Shown in pieces: positions 24,065 to 31,938 of a stretch of 64,000 bases of DNA. Made by a program: the position numbers and the translations under genes. The stretch comes from Bacteroidota bacterium (GTDB taxonomy: Bacteria > Bacteroidota > Bacteroidia > Chitinophagales > Saprospiraceae). The stretch lies in the NCBI GenBank assembly GCA_963169455.1, contig CAUJDW010000159.1, positions 1 to 64,000 on the forward strand, in the 5' to 3' direction. The notes beneath the pieces were generated by a model, which saw only the letters and a program-made list of their open reading frames with translations, searched no databases and was not told where the DNA came from. Within the stretch, counting starts at the first letter, position 1. Each line of letters opens with the position of its first letter.

Positions 24065-26482
24065 CTATCCCACAACTTCGGGTGCAACCGCCGGAACGGG
24101 CTCCTCAACCCCACTGTCGTCACCGCTGTCGAGTTCATCGGCTACGGCTCCGCTGCGGGCTTTTTTCAGTGCGTTCCAGCGCGTGGACATAAACCAGGCC
24201 AGCGGAATGACGCCGCCGAAGAAGAACAGGGTGGCGCCGATGCCGCGCATCCAGGTCAGGGCCTCGAAGGCGCTGCCGTGGATGAACTCCGCAGAGCGGC
24301 CGTACCACAGGCCCTGGTCCAGCACCGCCTTGAACTGGATGGCGCCGGCCGGGAACAAGTCGAGGATGACCATGAACATCAGCCCGGCGTTGATCGACCA
24401 GAATACCGTTCGGATGAGCTTCGGGTTCCAGCGGTCCTGGCGCAGCACCATCTTGGAGGCGAACAACATGGCGGCCAGGGAGATATTGCCGTAAACGCCC
24501 ATCAGCGCAGCGTGGGCGTGGTTGATGGTCAGGTAGGTGCCGTGCTCGAAGTAGTTCATGATGGGCAGGTTGACGATAATGCCCATGACGCCGGCCCCGA
24601 AGAAGTTCCAGAAGTTGACCGCCACCAGGAAGAGGAATACTTCCGGGAAGGCGAAATTGCGCCCCAGGTCTTTCTGCTCCACATCGCCTACCGCGATGCG
24701 GGGCATGTTCTTGAAGCGCCAGGCTTCCACCGTAAGCAGGATCAGCGGGATGAACTGCAGGGTGGAGAATACGCTGCCCAGGGCCATGGTGGCCACTGGC
24801 TTGGCGTTCCAGTAGAAGTTGTGCGAAATGCCCAGCAGCCCGGTGCCCAGAAACAGGATGGTGGCGAAATACACCACCCGCACAGCCGCCTGCCGGCTAA
24901 CCAGCCCCATGAGCACCAGCAGGTAGCTGACGATGACAGTGATGAACACCTCGAAGAAAGCTTCCACCCACATGTGGATGACCATCCAGCGCCAGAAGTC
25001 GGCGATGACGAAGTTGGTTTCCGGCGTCGCCACGAAGCCGCTGATGAACAGCAGCGGAATGCCGATCACGGAATACATGATCCATTTGGGCAGGCTCCAG
25101 GTTTCTTTATTGGCGAAAGCCGGCCGAAGCCCGCGGAATACGGCCACGGCCCATAATACGAAGACCACCATCAGCAGGCCCTGGTAAAAGCGCCCGAAAT
25201 CGACGTACTCCCAGCCCTGGTGCCCCAGCGCGTACCACCACTCGCCCAGCAGCCCGAGGGGGCCCAGCACCATGCCCGTCAGCGAACCGCCTACCAGCAC
25301 CACCAGGAGCCAGAACAGGGTGTTGACCAGCGGCAACTGCCCGGGAATCTCCTTTTTCGAAAGTATGGGCAGAATGAAAATGGACGAGGCGATCCAGCAG
25401 GTGGATATCCAGTACAACGACAGCATGATGTGCCAGGTGCGCGACAGCGTCACCGGTATCTCGCCGGCCAGGGGGATGCCGAAGTAGCCCAGAAAGTCGA
25501 TAAAATCATTGATGGTGATAATGCCGCTGCTGACCTGAATGAAAAACAATATGGCAGCTACCGCAAAGAACTTGTACGTGGCGCGCTGGCTCGGCGTAGG
25601 CCTGAAATTCCGCACTTTATCAATGGTGAGCAGGTCTTTTTTGGGCGGCGTAAAGAACTTGTTCGGCAGTTGGTTGTACTGCCCGATGAAGTAGAGCACG
25701 ATGCCGCAACCCAGCACGAACCCCAGCATGCCCAGCACGCTCCACAGGATGACCGGCGAGGTCGGCGTGTTGCCGGCGACCGGGTCGTAAGGCCAGTTGT
25801 GCGTGTAGCTGAAACCCGAGCCCGGGCGCTCGACGGCGCACACCCAGGCGCCCCAGAAGAAAAAGGACGCCAGGTCTTCCACCTCCTGCCGGTCGCTGAT
25901 ATAACCCGGCGGGGGAAAGGATTTGTCCGTATTGTCATCGATAAACAAATCGGTATAGTAAGCCTTCACCTGCTCCAGGGCATAAGCCTGGGCATCCGTG
26001 AGGTATATCTTTTGTTCTCCCTCCTTGTAGCGGTTGGTTTTCAGGTCCTTTTTGACCCCCTCCTGCAGGACTTTGAACTCATCCGGCGAAGGCTCCCGGT
26101 CGTTTTTGGCCTGGAATTCCCGGGCTTGGTGCTCGGCCATGTAGCGGGCCGTCAGGTTGAGCGCTTCGGCGGTGAAGTCGGGCCCGCGCTGCGCGCCGTC
26201 GCCGAAGAAACTCCCGTATTCCATCAGGGCGTACTTGTGGAACACCTTCTGGCCCCGGGTGATGGCGTCCTTCTCCATGAGCACCTCGCCGGAAGGCGCG
26301 GCGAATGCCGCCTCGGGTGGCGCGTCGAAATAGGTTTGATAACCGATCATGCCCACCCCCGCCAGGCTGATGATCAGAATGAATGTCAACGGCCCCCACC
26401 AGTTGCGGGTGTTCATGAAGTAGTCGATGTTCTTCCTGACGTGGCCATTCCCTCCTTGGTTGTCAGTTTGCTCCATTTTCAT
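24065..26482 (-). CDS. norZ: Quinol-dependent nitric oxide reductase (qNOR)
   Basis: 805 residues. It reduces two NO to N2O in the inner membrane using quinol. An N-terminal helix (about 29-48) and periplasmic extension (about 50-230) replace the separate NorC; no CxxCH haem-c site is present, which marks qNOR. The catalytic subunit keeps the haem/FeB histidines and glutamates: RTWHIMLSLYW (about 350), HMWVEAFFEVF, SHNFYWNA and NHAHAALMGVYG (about 656). The C-terminus ends in an acidic tail. Two in-frame ATGs (26482, 26476) are possible. In Bacteroidota this enzyme usually serves NO detoxification or partial denitrification. The NO-response genes at 28-31.8 kb support the detoxification role. 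Confidence 0.95.
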   Translation of the reverse strand: MKMEQTDNQGGNGHVRKNIDYFMNTRNWWGPLTFILIISLAGVGMIGYQTYFDAPPEAAFAAPSGEVLMEKDAITRGQKVFHKYALMEYGSFFGDGAQRGPDFTAEALNLTARYMAEHQAREFQAKNDREPSPDEFKVLQEGVKKDLKTNRYKEGEQKIYLTDAQAYALEQVKAYYTDLFIDDNTDKSFPPPGYISDRQEVEDLASFFFWGAWVCAVERPGSGFSYTHNWPYDPVAGNTPTSPVILWSVLGMLGFVLGCGIVLYFIGQYNQLPNKFFTPPKKDLLTIDKVRNFRPTPSQRATYKFFAVAAILFFIQVSSGIITINDFIDFLGYFGIPLAGEIPVTLSRTWHIMLSLYWISTCWIASSIFILPILSKKEIPGQLPLVNTLFWLLVVLVGGSLTGMVLGPLGLLGEWWYALGHQGWEYVDFGRFYQGLLMVVFVLWAVAVFRGLRPAFANKETWSLPKWIMYSVIGIPLLFISGFVATPETNFVIADFWRWMVIHMWVEAFFEVFITVIVSYLLVLMGLVSRQAAVRVVYFATILFLGTGLLGISHNFYWNAKPVATMALGSVFSTLQFIPLILLTVEAWRFKNMPRIAVGDVEQKDLGRNFAFPEVFLFLVAVNFWNFFGAGVMGIIVNLPIMNYFEHGTYLTINHAHAALMGVYGNISLAAMLFASKMVLRQDRWNPKLIRTVFWSINAGLMFMVILDLFPAGAIQFKAVLDQGLWYGRSAEFIHGSAFEALTWMRGIGATLFFFGGVIPLAWFMSTRWNALKKARSGAVADELDSGDDSGVEEPVPAVAPEVVG

Positions 26483-27062
26483 GGCATTTAAGTGTTTTTA
26501 TGGTAAAGCAAATCAGCATAATGAAGAAAAATATTTAAGAGTATTTTATCTTATTTTGTTTCGCAGCTTTTCATCTTACGCCGAATAACCCCTCCCTCAT
26601 CATGCCGATGTGGAAAGGGAAAAAACCAACAACATGTATCTGGCATGTATTTTTCCCGGGCGCCAGGGACGGCCCGGCTCCACTGATGCCCTTATCCGGG
26701 GGCATCCCGAACCATGCCTCCCGGGTAGGGGGTATGAAAAAACGGAAGCCGGATCTCGTTTCGGATGCCGGCCTTGCCTCTGTCAGCCATTGAAGCGCCG
26801 GTAGCGCTCATTCACCCAGGCGAAGGAAGTATGGCGATTATTTAAGATTTAATGGCCTTAAATGCAAATGTAGTATTATTTTTTATTCATTGTATGCTTT
26901 TAAAAAATTTTATTGCAACAACCTGGTGGCATATATTCGGAGAATCGCGCCGGAGCCGGAATAATTGTTCGCCCGCTTCCATTGGCGGGTGCTCCCCGCC
27001 CGGCTGGCTTTATTTGCCCTTCCTCTTTTTTTTTCTTAACTTTCTCTTTTTACCGGCAAAGC
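26483..27062. other. 580-nt divergent intergenic region between norZ and the Uma2 gene
   Basis: No coding region is supported. The part next to norZ (26483-26580) is AT-rich and presumably holds its promoter. A direct CATGTAT repeat lies near 26634-26657. AT-rich DNA at 26840-26930 may hold the Uma2 promoter. I found no operator matching the Rrf2-site palindrome at 31796. Confidence 0.4.
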
Positions 27063-27668
27063 ATGGATACCTCCGCACGACCCATCATCACCGACCTGTC
27101 GCAGCTCGACCCCGAGGGCCGCTATACTTACGCCGACTATCTGATGTGGCGTTTCAAAGAGCGCGTGGAACTCATCCGGGGTAAACTGCTGCGCATGAGC
27201 CCGGCGCCGAACAGGATGCACCAGGAAGTTGCTACCCAGCTTACCCGCCACTTCGCTAATTTTTTTGCCGGTAAAACCTGCCGCGTTTATTCCGCCCCCT
27301 TTGACGTGCGCCTTCCGGTGAGCCGCAGGCTGGGCCAGGACACTACTGTCGTACAACCCGACCTGTGCGTCATCTGCGACCCCGCCAAGCTCGACGAGCA
27401 CGGCTGCGCCGGCGCGCCCGACCTGGTTGTCGAAATCCTCTCCCCCGGCAACAGCAGCCGGGAAATGGGCGAAAAGTTCCGCGTGTACGAAGAAGCCGGG
27501 GTGCGGGAATACTGGATCGCAAACCCGGAGGAAAAGGTGGTGCTCATCTATGTGCTCAACGACAAAGGCGCCTATATCGGCCTGGCGCCCGTCACCGTGG
27601 ACAGCCCGCTGCGGGCATCCATTTTCCCGGAACTGGCCATTGACCTGCGGGAGGTATTTGTGGAATGA
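27063..27668 (+). CDS. Uma2-family PD-(D/E)XK-like endonuclease-fold protein
   Basis: 201 residues from the ATG at 27063; the longer frame adds about 50 residues with no conserved feature. Family motifs are present: YTYADYLMWRFKERVELIRGKLLRMSPAPN, QPDLCVICDPAKLDE, APDLVVEILSPGNSSREMGEKFRVYEEAGVREYWIANP. The PDLVVEILSP and D/E positions form the nuclease-like core. Uma2 proteins are abundant in cyanobacteria and Bacteroidota, and their role is unresolved. It is the only plus-strand gene inside the NO-response region, which suggests independent insertion. Confidence 0.88.
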   Translation: MDTSARPIITDLSQLDPEGRYTYADYLMWRFKERVELIRGKLLRMSPAPNRMHQEVATQLTRHFANFFAGKTCRVYSAPFDVRLPVSRRLGQDTTVVQPDLCVICDPAKLDEHGCAGAPDLVVEILSPGNSSREMGEKFRVYEEAGVREYWIANPEEKVVLIYVLNDKGAYIGLAPVTVDSPLRASIFPELAIDLREVFVE

Positions 27669-27694
27669 GCCAGGGGTGCATTGTGCCCACTGCC

Positions 27695-28000
27695 TTAACG
27701 CCCCAGGGCCGCCCGCCCCTCCGCCGTCAGGCGGTCCAGCGACCAGGCGGGCTCCCACACCAGGTTGATGTCCACACCGAAATCGGGGAAATGCGACTGA
27801 AGCAGGTGATAAGCCTCTTCGATGATCACGTCGCCCAAAGGGCAGCCGGCAGAAGTCAGCGTCATATCGAGGGCAATCCTCTCCGCCTGTTCATCCAGCC
27901 GGATGCCGTAAACCAGCCCCAGGTCGACGATATTGACGGCCAGCTCGGGGTCGATAACCCTTTTCAGCAATGCTTCAATTTGATCTTTTTCCGGCATCAT
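27695..28000 (-). CDS. MIP18/SufT-family (DUF59) iron-sulfur assembly protein
   Basis: 101 residues from 28000 (or 100 from the adjacent ATG at 27997). Conserved features are DPELAVNIVDLGLVYGI (17-33) and Cys53 in TSAGCPLGDV, the reactive Cys of the family. Members (SufT, PaaD, MIP18) help mature Fe-S proteins. A longer open frame exists upstream, but it is only translation of the 7-bp minisatellite (repeated KWEVGSG) and is rejected. Its place among NO-stress genes fits repair of NO-damaged Fe-S clusters. Confidence 0.88.
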   Translation of the reverse strand: MMPEKDQIEALLKRVIDPELAVNIVDLGLVYGIRLDEQAERIALDMTLTSAGCPLGDVIIEEAYHLLQSHFPDFGVDINLVWEPAWSLDRLTAEGRAALGR

Positions 28001-28083
28001 AGCTGATTCTTTTGTAAAACTTACTTCTTCCTCCCCTCTTTTTACCCGGCCGATCCCGACAGTAGCCGGGAGAGGACGGGCCC

Positions 28084-28247
28084 ACTTCCGCCTTCCGACT
28101 TCCCACTTCCCACTTCTGACTTCCCACTTCCGACTTCCCACTTCCGACTTCCCATTTCCCACTTCCCATTTCCCACTTCCCACTTCCCACTTCCCACTTC
28201 CGACTTCCGACTTCCCACTTCCCACTTCCGACTTCCGACTTCCGACT
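28084..28247. repeat. 7-bp minisatellite, about 23 units of ACTTCCC/ACTTCCG
   Basis: About 164 nt consist of heptamers mainly of the form ACTTCCC or ACTTCCG, with a few ACTTCTG and ATTTCCC variants. On the other strand they read GGAAGTG/GGAAGTC. The array lies between the DUF59 gene and the COX1-like gene, directly beyond the latter's stop (28251). It is purine/pyrimidine-biased and prone to slippage. Not a CRISPR: there are no spacers. Confidence 0.92.
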
Positions 28248-28250
28248 TAA

Positions 28251-29519
28251 TTAAGGTTTGTGCAACACGATCTTCAGAATATTGAAGTTATAAAATGCTG
28301 TGGAAAGCAACAGCAGCAAGCCGCCGGTGCTGATCAGCCAGGGCTGTTGCAGCAGGATGCCGGCCAGCAGCACGGAAAAGCCAGCGGCGAAGGCCCATAA
28401 CTGCATGTTGGCGGCCTTTTCCGAATACAGTTCTTTGGGCAATGGCGTTTTGGCCTTTCCCACCAGGCCCCGGTACACCTTCAGCCAGACGATGAAGGGC
28501 AGTGTTTTGTAGGTTTGCCCCATGATGAGCGCGGTGATGAACCCCAGCATCAGCGCGCTGCCGTAAGCAATGGCGGCAGGCGCCGTAATGTTTTTCAAAA
28601 AACCGGAAGGCAGGGAGAGCAACACCACCAGCCCGAGCGGGAGCATGAGCAAAGCAAAGGCCAGGGCCGACTGCATCATGCCGATGTCGAGCTGTTTTTT
28701 CACCCTTTTCCGGTAGGCCTCCCAGAGGAAGGACAGAAAGGAAAGCAGCCCGCCCGCCACGCCTGCGATGCCGGCCAGGACGCCCGGGCGCCACTGCAGC
28801 CCCAGCGCCAGTATGCCGGCCAGCAGGCCGCCGTTTACCGCGTAATAGGCCAGGTGCAGCTTGCGGCTGTCCAGCCCGTGCGACACCATGAACATGGGCA
28901 GCAGGCGGCTGCCCACCCCCATGATCAACTGGATGAACCAGCCCACGATGCCGGCATGGGCGTGCAGCTTCAGCAATTCGAGGTGGGGCGTGCTCAGGAA
29001 AGCATAGCGGAGGTTGAAGGCCAAAGTAACGCCCGCCGCCACCGTAAACACCAGCCAAAGCACCGCCGTGAGGATGAAGTCCTGCTCCACCGCCTTTTTT
29101 ACCGAACGCCTTGCGGTGGCCATCACATTGACGCTGAAGATCAGCACGGCTGCTATAGCCAGCAGCGCGGACACGTACATCAGGGCATCCAGCTGGAACC
29201 GCCAGAACACCACGGCAAGCAGAACGGCGGCAAGCCCCAGCAACACAAAGGCGGCGGCGGCCAGGCGCTCGCTGTACAACTTCACTTCCATAACAACTGG
29301 AATGAGCTGATACAGTGCGCCGAAAATGACCATGGTGATCCAGCCCAATGCCAGCAGGTGCGTGATGGCCAGCAGCTTCGGATTGAAATAATGCCCGATG
29401 AAGGCCTCGGGGAAAAGGAAGATCAGCCCGGCTGCAGCCAGCCAGGCAAAACCTCCGAAAATGAAGTGCGGAATGACCACCGAAGGGGAGGGGGCGTTCT
29501 GGCTTGCTATCTGCGCCAT
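28251..29519 (-). CDS. Twelve-helix COX1/NnrS-like membrane protein
   Basis: 422 residues, almost all hydrophobic, with about 12 membrane helices. Histidines occur at heme-copper-oxidase-like positions: THLLALGWITMVIFGALYQLIPVV (near 55) and LHAHAGIVGWFIQLIMGVGSRLLPMF (near 190). This is a family of small subunit-I-like proteins that accompany NO and denitrification genes. Whether it binds haem, has enzyme activity or works like NnrS is not known. It starts 1 nt after the DUF1858 gene ends, so it is the last gene of the rrf2-ric operon. Confidence 0.75.
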   Translation of the reverse strand: MAQIASQNAPSPSVVIPHFIFGGFAWLAAAGLIFLFPEAFIGHYFNPKLLAITHLLALGWITMVIFGALYQLIPVVMEVKLYSERLAAAAFVLLGLAAVLLAVVFWRFQLDALMYVSALLAIAAVLIFSVNVMATARRSVKKAVEQDFILTAVLWLVFTVAAGVTLAFNLRYAFLSTPHLELLKLHAHAGIVGWFIQLIMGVGSRLLPMFMVSHGLDSRKLHLAYYAVNGGLLAGILALGLQWRPGVLAGIAGVAGGLLSFLSFLWEAYRKRVKKQLDIGMMQSALAFALLMLPLGLVVLLSLPSGFLKNITAPAAIAYGSALMLGFITALIMGQTYKTLPFIVWLKVYRGLVGKAKTPLPKELYSEKAANMQLWAFAAGFSVLLAGILLQQPWLISTGGLLLLLSTAFYNFNILKIVLHKP

Positions 29520-29520
29520 A

Positions 29521-30342
29521 CTACCTGTGAATTAACAATTTTACATCCCCCTCTCCCAACTCGGCGATCCAGGCCTTGAACCCGCGCTCTTCCAACTCGG
29601 GCAAAAGGTATTGCGGGGTTTTCTTGTGGTGGACAAACAATGCGCCGCCTTCCGGCAGATCCCCAAGTTCATTGAGGATGGCAACCATAGGCAGGGGCAT
29701 CTCCAGATCGCGCACATCCAGTTCGCGGCAGCAATGCGCATAAGTGGATTTCTGCGCATTCAGGGCATCCATGGAAACGCGGAACAGCCAGTTTCCATCC
29801 GGCTTATCCTCCTGCGCCTCCGCCACTTTCAGGAAAAAAGTGTGCACTGCGCCGCCTTCCGCTCTGGTAAAACTGCCATAGCCTTTTTTCCGGAGTATCT
29901 TGATCAGCGGCGTCGGCTCGAAGGAGTTGACCACTTCCAGGGCCTGCCCTCCCGGCAGGGTTTTCAGCACACCCATGATCGTCTGAAAAGGGTCGGCGCC
30001 GCCCTCCAGGATAGGCCGGACGTCGAGCACCTGCACCCTTCCGGCCCGCACGGCGGCCAGCACCTCATCATCTGCGCCGTATGCAGGCGCTTCCGGCGCG
30101 GACTTTTGCGCCGGCTGCACATCGGCCTCAAACCCGATGCCCTGCAGTTTTTCAAGAATATCCTGCACCGAACACCCGCCAATGCGGGCGGCGTCTTCCA
30201 CCGTGACCCTCGGCGCCAGCACCCTGCGCAGTATCGGGTTGCGCAGCTTGTTGAAATGCGGGTTTATCGAGGCGATGGCTTCGATGGCTGCGCCCTTGTG
30301 TTTGATTATGGCGGAAATTTTGGTTTGACTGTCGATCTTCAT
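29521..30342 (-). CDS. DUF1858 plus DUF2249-type protein of the NO/Fe-S repair cluster
   Basis: 273 residues. The N-terminus (1-70) is a DUF1858-like helical domain (INPHFNKLRNPILRRVLAPRVTVEDAARIGG). Two DUF2249 domains follow (about 100-175 and 190-270), with VLDVRPILEGGADPFQTIMG..LPGGQALEVVNSFEPTPLIKIL in the first and LDVRDLEMPLPMVAIL in the second. DUF2249 has the small TusA/SirA-like fold and accompanies hemerythrin and NO proteins; its exact activity is unknown. The gene lies 12 nt after ric and 1 nt before the COX1-like gene, clearly one operon. Confidence 0.85.
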   Translation of the reverse strand: MKIDSQTKISAIIKHKGAAIEAIASINPHFNKLRNPILRRVLAPRVTVEDAARIGGCSVQDILEKLQGIGFEADVQPAQKSAPEAPAYGADDEVLAAVRAGRVQVLDVRPILEGGADPFQTIMGVLKTLPGGQALEVVNSFEPTPLIKILRKKGYGSFTRAEGGAVHTFFLKVAEAQEDKPDGNWLFRVSMDALNAQKSTYAHCCRELDVRDLEMPLPMVAILNELGDLPEGGALFVHHKKTPQYLLPELEERGFKAWIAELGEGDVKLLIHR

Positions 30343-30354
30343 TTTTTCAGTTTT

Positions 30355-31299
30355 TCAGCCCAGCATAGCCGCCTCCATATCCACCGCTTTCGGGAACAGG
30401 ATGTTGTTTTCCAGGTGGACATGCTGGTGCAGGTCCTGTTCGAACTCATTAAGCTTGGCGTACAGCACCCGGTACGACATGCAGGCGTCTTCCGGCGGGG
30501 TGAAGGCATCGCTCAGGCGCCGGATTTCCTCCATGCCACCTCCGGCAGATTCATGCTCGGCCTCCATCATGCGGATGGGGTTGGCGATCGTTCCGAAGGG
30601 TGGGCGGCCGGCCTGTTTCCCATCGCGCCGGGCGGCGGCCAGTTGTTTGATGTAGGGGAACAGGATGTGTTCCTCTTTGTGCATGTGCATCTGCAGTTCC
30701 TGCGCAACCGCTTCGAAATGCTCGGCGATCCCGACGACTTCCGGGTGCGAATCGCCATGAACCCGCGCCACTTTTGTGGCCAATTCGTAAAGCATGGGCA
30801 GCGATTCGCTCACATAGCGGTGGTGCGTGGCGACGATGTAATCCGCCAGGAAATCCAACTCCCAGCGGTTGTAATCCTGGTGGATGGAACCGCCCCTTGC
30901 CTCAGCCTCATCCAGCTCCTTTTTGACGGCCTGGGGGTCGATGCCCTTTTTCCGGCAGGCCTCCTCCACCGAGCGCTTGCCGCCGCAGCAGTAGTCGATG
31001 CCGAATTTGCGGAACACCTCCGCCTTGCGGTAGTCGGCCGCCACCAGCTCGCCGATGGTGGCCTGCTTTTCGCTCCCCTCCAGCTTGGTGATGCGCACCT
31101 GCCATACCTCGGGCCCCTCGGCCAGATACTCCCAGCCGAATGTCTGCCCGCGCTCCGCGATCATCTGGTAATAAAGCGGTTTGGGGTCGTGGTCGTTATG
31201 GATTACAAAGGCTTCGCCGCCGGACAGCGCGTCGAACCTGTCGAAAATCGTGGGATGCTTCAGCCTCGGTTCGATTTTGGTTACATCTAATGTTTCCAT
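30355..31299 (-). CDS. ric: RIC-family di-iron protein (YtfE/ScdA-like) with N-terminal DUF2249
   Basis: 314 residues. An N-terminal DUF2249 domain (about 1-80: HPTIFDRFDALSGGEAFVIHNDHDPKPLYYQM) is fused to the ScdA_N motif (TIGELVAADYRKAEVFRKFGIDYCCGG, about 81-107). A hemerythrin-like domain (about 145-305) carries the iron-binding His/Glu motifs ATHHRYV, HGDSHPE, MHMHKEEHILFPYI, EAEHE and HQHVHLENNILFP. RIC proteins repair Fe-S clusters damaged by NO or oxidants and may release iron or handle NO. The N-terminal fusion makes it longer than the usual protein of about 220 residues. It lies 29 nt after the Rrf2 gene. Confidence 0.93.
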   Translation of the reverse strand: METLDVTKIEPRLKHPTIFDRFDALSGGEAFVIHNDHDPKPLYYQMIAERGQTFGWEYLAEGPEVWQVRITKLEGSEKQATIGELVAADYRKAEVFRKFGIDYCCGGKRSVEEACRKKGIDPQAVKKELDEAEARGGSIHQDYNRWELDFLADYIVATHHRYVSESLPMLYELATKVARVHGDSHPEVVGIAEHFEAVAQELQMHMHKEEHILFPYIKQLAAARRDGKQAGRPPFGTIANPIRMMEAEHESAGGGMEEIRRLSDAFTPPEDACMSYRVLYAKLNEFEQDLHQHVHLENNILFPKAVDMEAAMLG

Positions 31300-31328
31300 G
31301 TCATCTGTATTTTTATGTTTGAATTTCC

Positions 31329-31754
31329 TTATCGTTTCAGGAAAGCCAGGCCTTCCTCAAGCCTCCCGGCCAGTTCGGAGATCGTCGTACTTTCGAGCAT
31401 TTCCCGGAGATCTTCCCGGATGCGCCCGAACTTGTGGTGCATGGGGCAGGGGCGGCTTGCGTCGCATTCCTCCAGCCCCAGGCCGCATCCGAGGTAAACG
31501 TCGGCCCCGTCGATGGCTGCAACCAGCCGGGCCAGGTTGGACGAAGCCTCCCCCATGCTGTATCCGCCCCCCGGCCCTTTCACCGCATGGATGATGCCGC
31601 TGCGGCTGAGCGTTTGCAATATCTTGGCCGTAAAGGCCGCCGGAGCGCCGGCCTCACGGGCAACGTCCTTCAGGCTGGACCGCTGCCCCTGTGCAGATTG
31701 CCCGGCGATGTAGATCGCCGCCCGGATGCCGTATTCGCATGCTTTGGAAAACAT
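31329..31754 (-). CDS. Rrf2-family Fe-S transcription regulator (NsrR/IscR-like)
   Basis: 141 residues. A winged helix occupies 1-65, with a glycine-rich wing (VKGPGGGYSM). The cluster-binding loop has Cys90, Cys97 and Cys103 (CGLGLEEC, DASRPC), close to the NsrR/IscR spacing. NsrR loses repression when its cluster reacts with NO. As first gene of the ric operon, with a palindrome 42 nt upstream, it is probably an autoregulated NO-responsive repressor. IscR-type Fe-S sensing is an alternative. Confidence 0.9.
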   Translation of the reverse strand: MFSKACEYGIRAAIYIAGQSAQGQRSSLKDVAREAGAPAAFTAKILQTLSRSGIIHAVKGPGGGYSMGEASSNLARLVAAIDGADVYLGCGLGLEECDASRPCPMHHKFGRIREDLREMLESTTISELAGRLEEGLAFLKR

Positions 31755-31795
31755 TGGCGCTTTATTTAAGACAAATATAGCTTAAATATACAAAA

Positions 31796-31811
31796 AGGAC
31801 AAATTTGTCCT
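31796..31811. promoter_or_regulatory. Palindromic operator candidate for the Rrf2 regulator
   Basis: AGGACAAATTTGTCCT is a perfect 16-bp palindrome 42 nt upstream of the Rrf2 gene start. A partial half-site, AAGACAAATA, lies at 31768-31777. Rrf2 regulators bind AT-rich dyads of this kind, so autoregulation is likely. Confidence 0.6.
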
Positions 31812-31887
31812 GAATTATTTTTTATTTGAAAACATCCTGGCTTAACTCGACGCAGGTTCCACAGGAGGAAGGGCTTTCAAAACCCGC

Positions 31888-31919
31888 CAAAAACAGAACG
31901 GCCCTCAACTGAGGGCCGT
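31888..31919 (-). terminator. Rho-independent terminator of the RND efflux operon
   Basis: Perfect 10-bp arms (31898-31907 and 31910-31919) with a 2-nt loop lie 19 nt beyond the RND gene's stop. On the minus strand they are followed by TTCTGTTTTT. This separates the efflux operon from the rrf2-ric operon transcribed in the same direction. Confidence 0.85.
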
Positions 31920-31938
31920 CAGCGCCAGGGCGGTTCCC

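Noticed and set aside
23918-26491. Long plus-strand open frames (about 412 and 423 codons) opposite norZ
   Set aside because: The minus-strand qNOR has complete catalytic motifs; the plus-strand products are His/Gln/Arg-rich shadows.
26602-26804. Two overlapping ORFs of about 63 codons between norZ and the Uma2 gene
   Set aside because: No conserved feature, no operon context, composition like intergenic DNA.
28001-28225. N-terminal extension of the DUF59 protein through the minisatellite
   Set aside because: It encodes only repeat-derived KWEVGSG units; tandem ATGs at 28000/27997 fit the family's normal start. Kept only as a possibility in the findings.
28084-28247. CRISPR-like array
   Set aside because: Contiguous 7-bp units with no spacers and no cas genes.
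28515-31290. Plus-strand frames of 354 and 559 codons opposite the COX1-like, DUF1858 and ric genes
   Set aside because: Shadows crossing several real operon genes.
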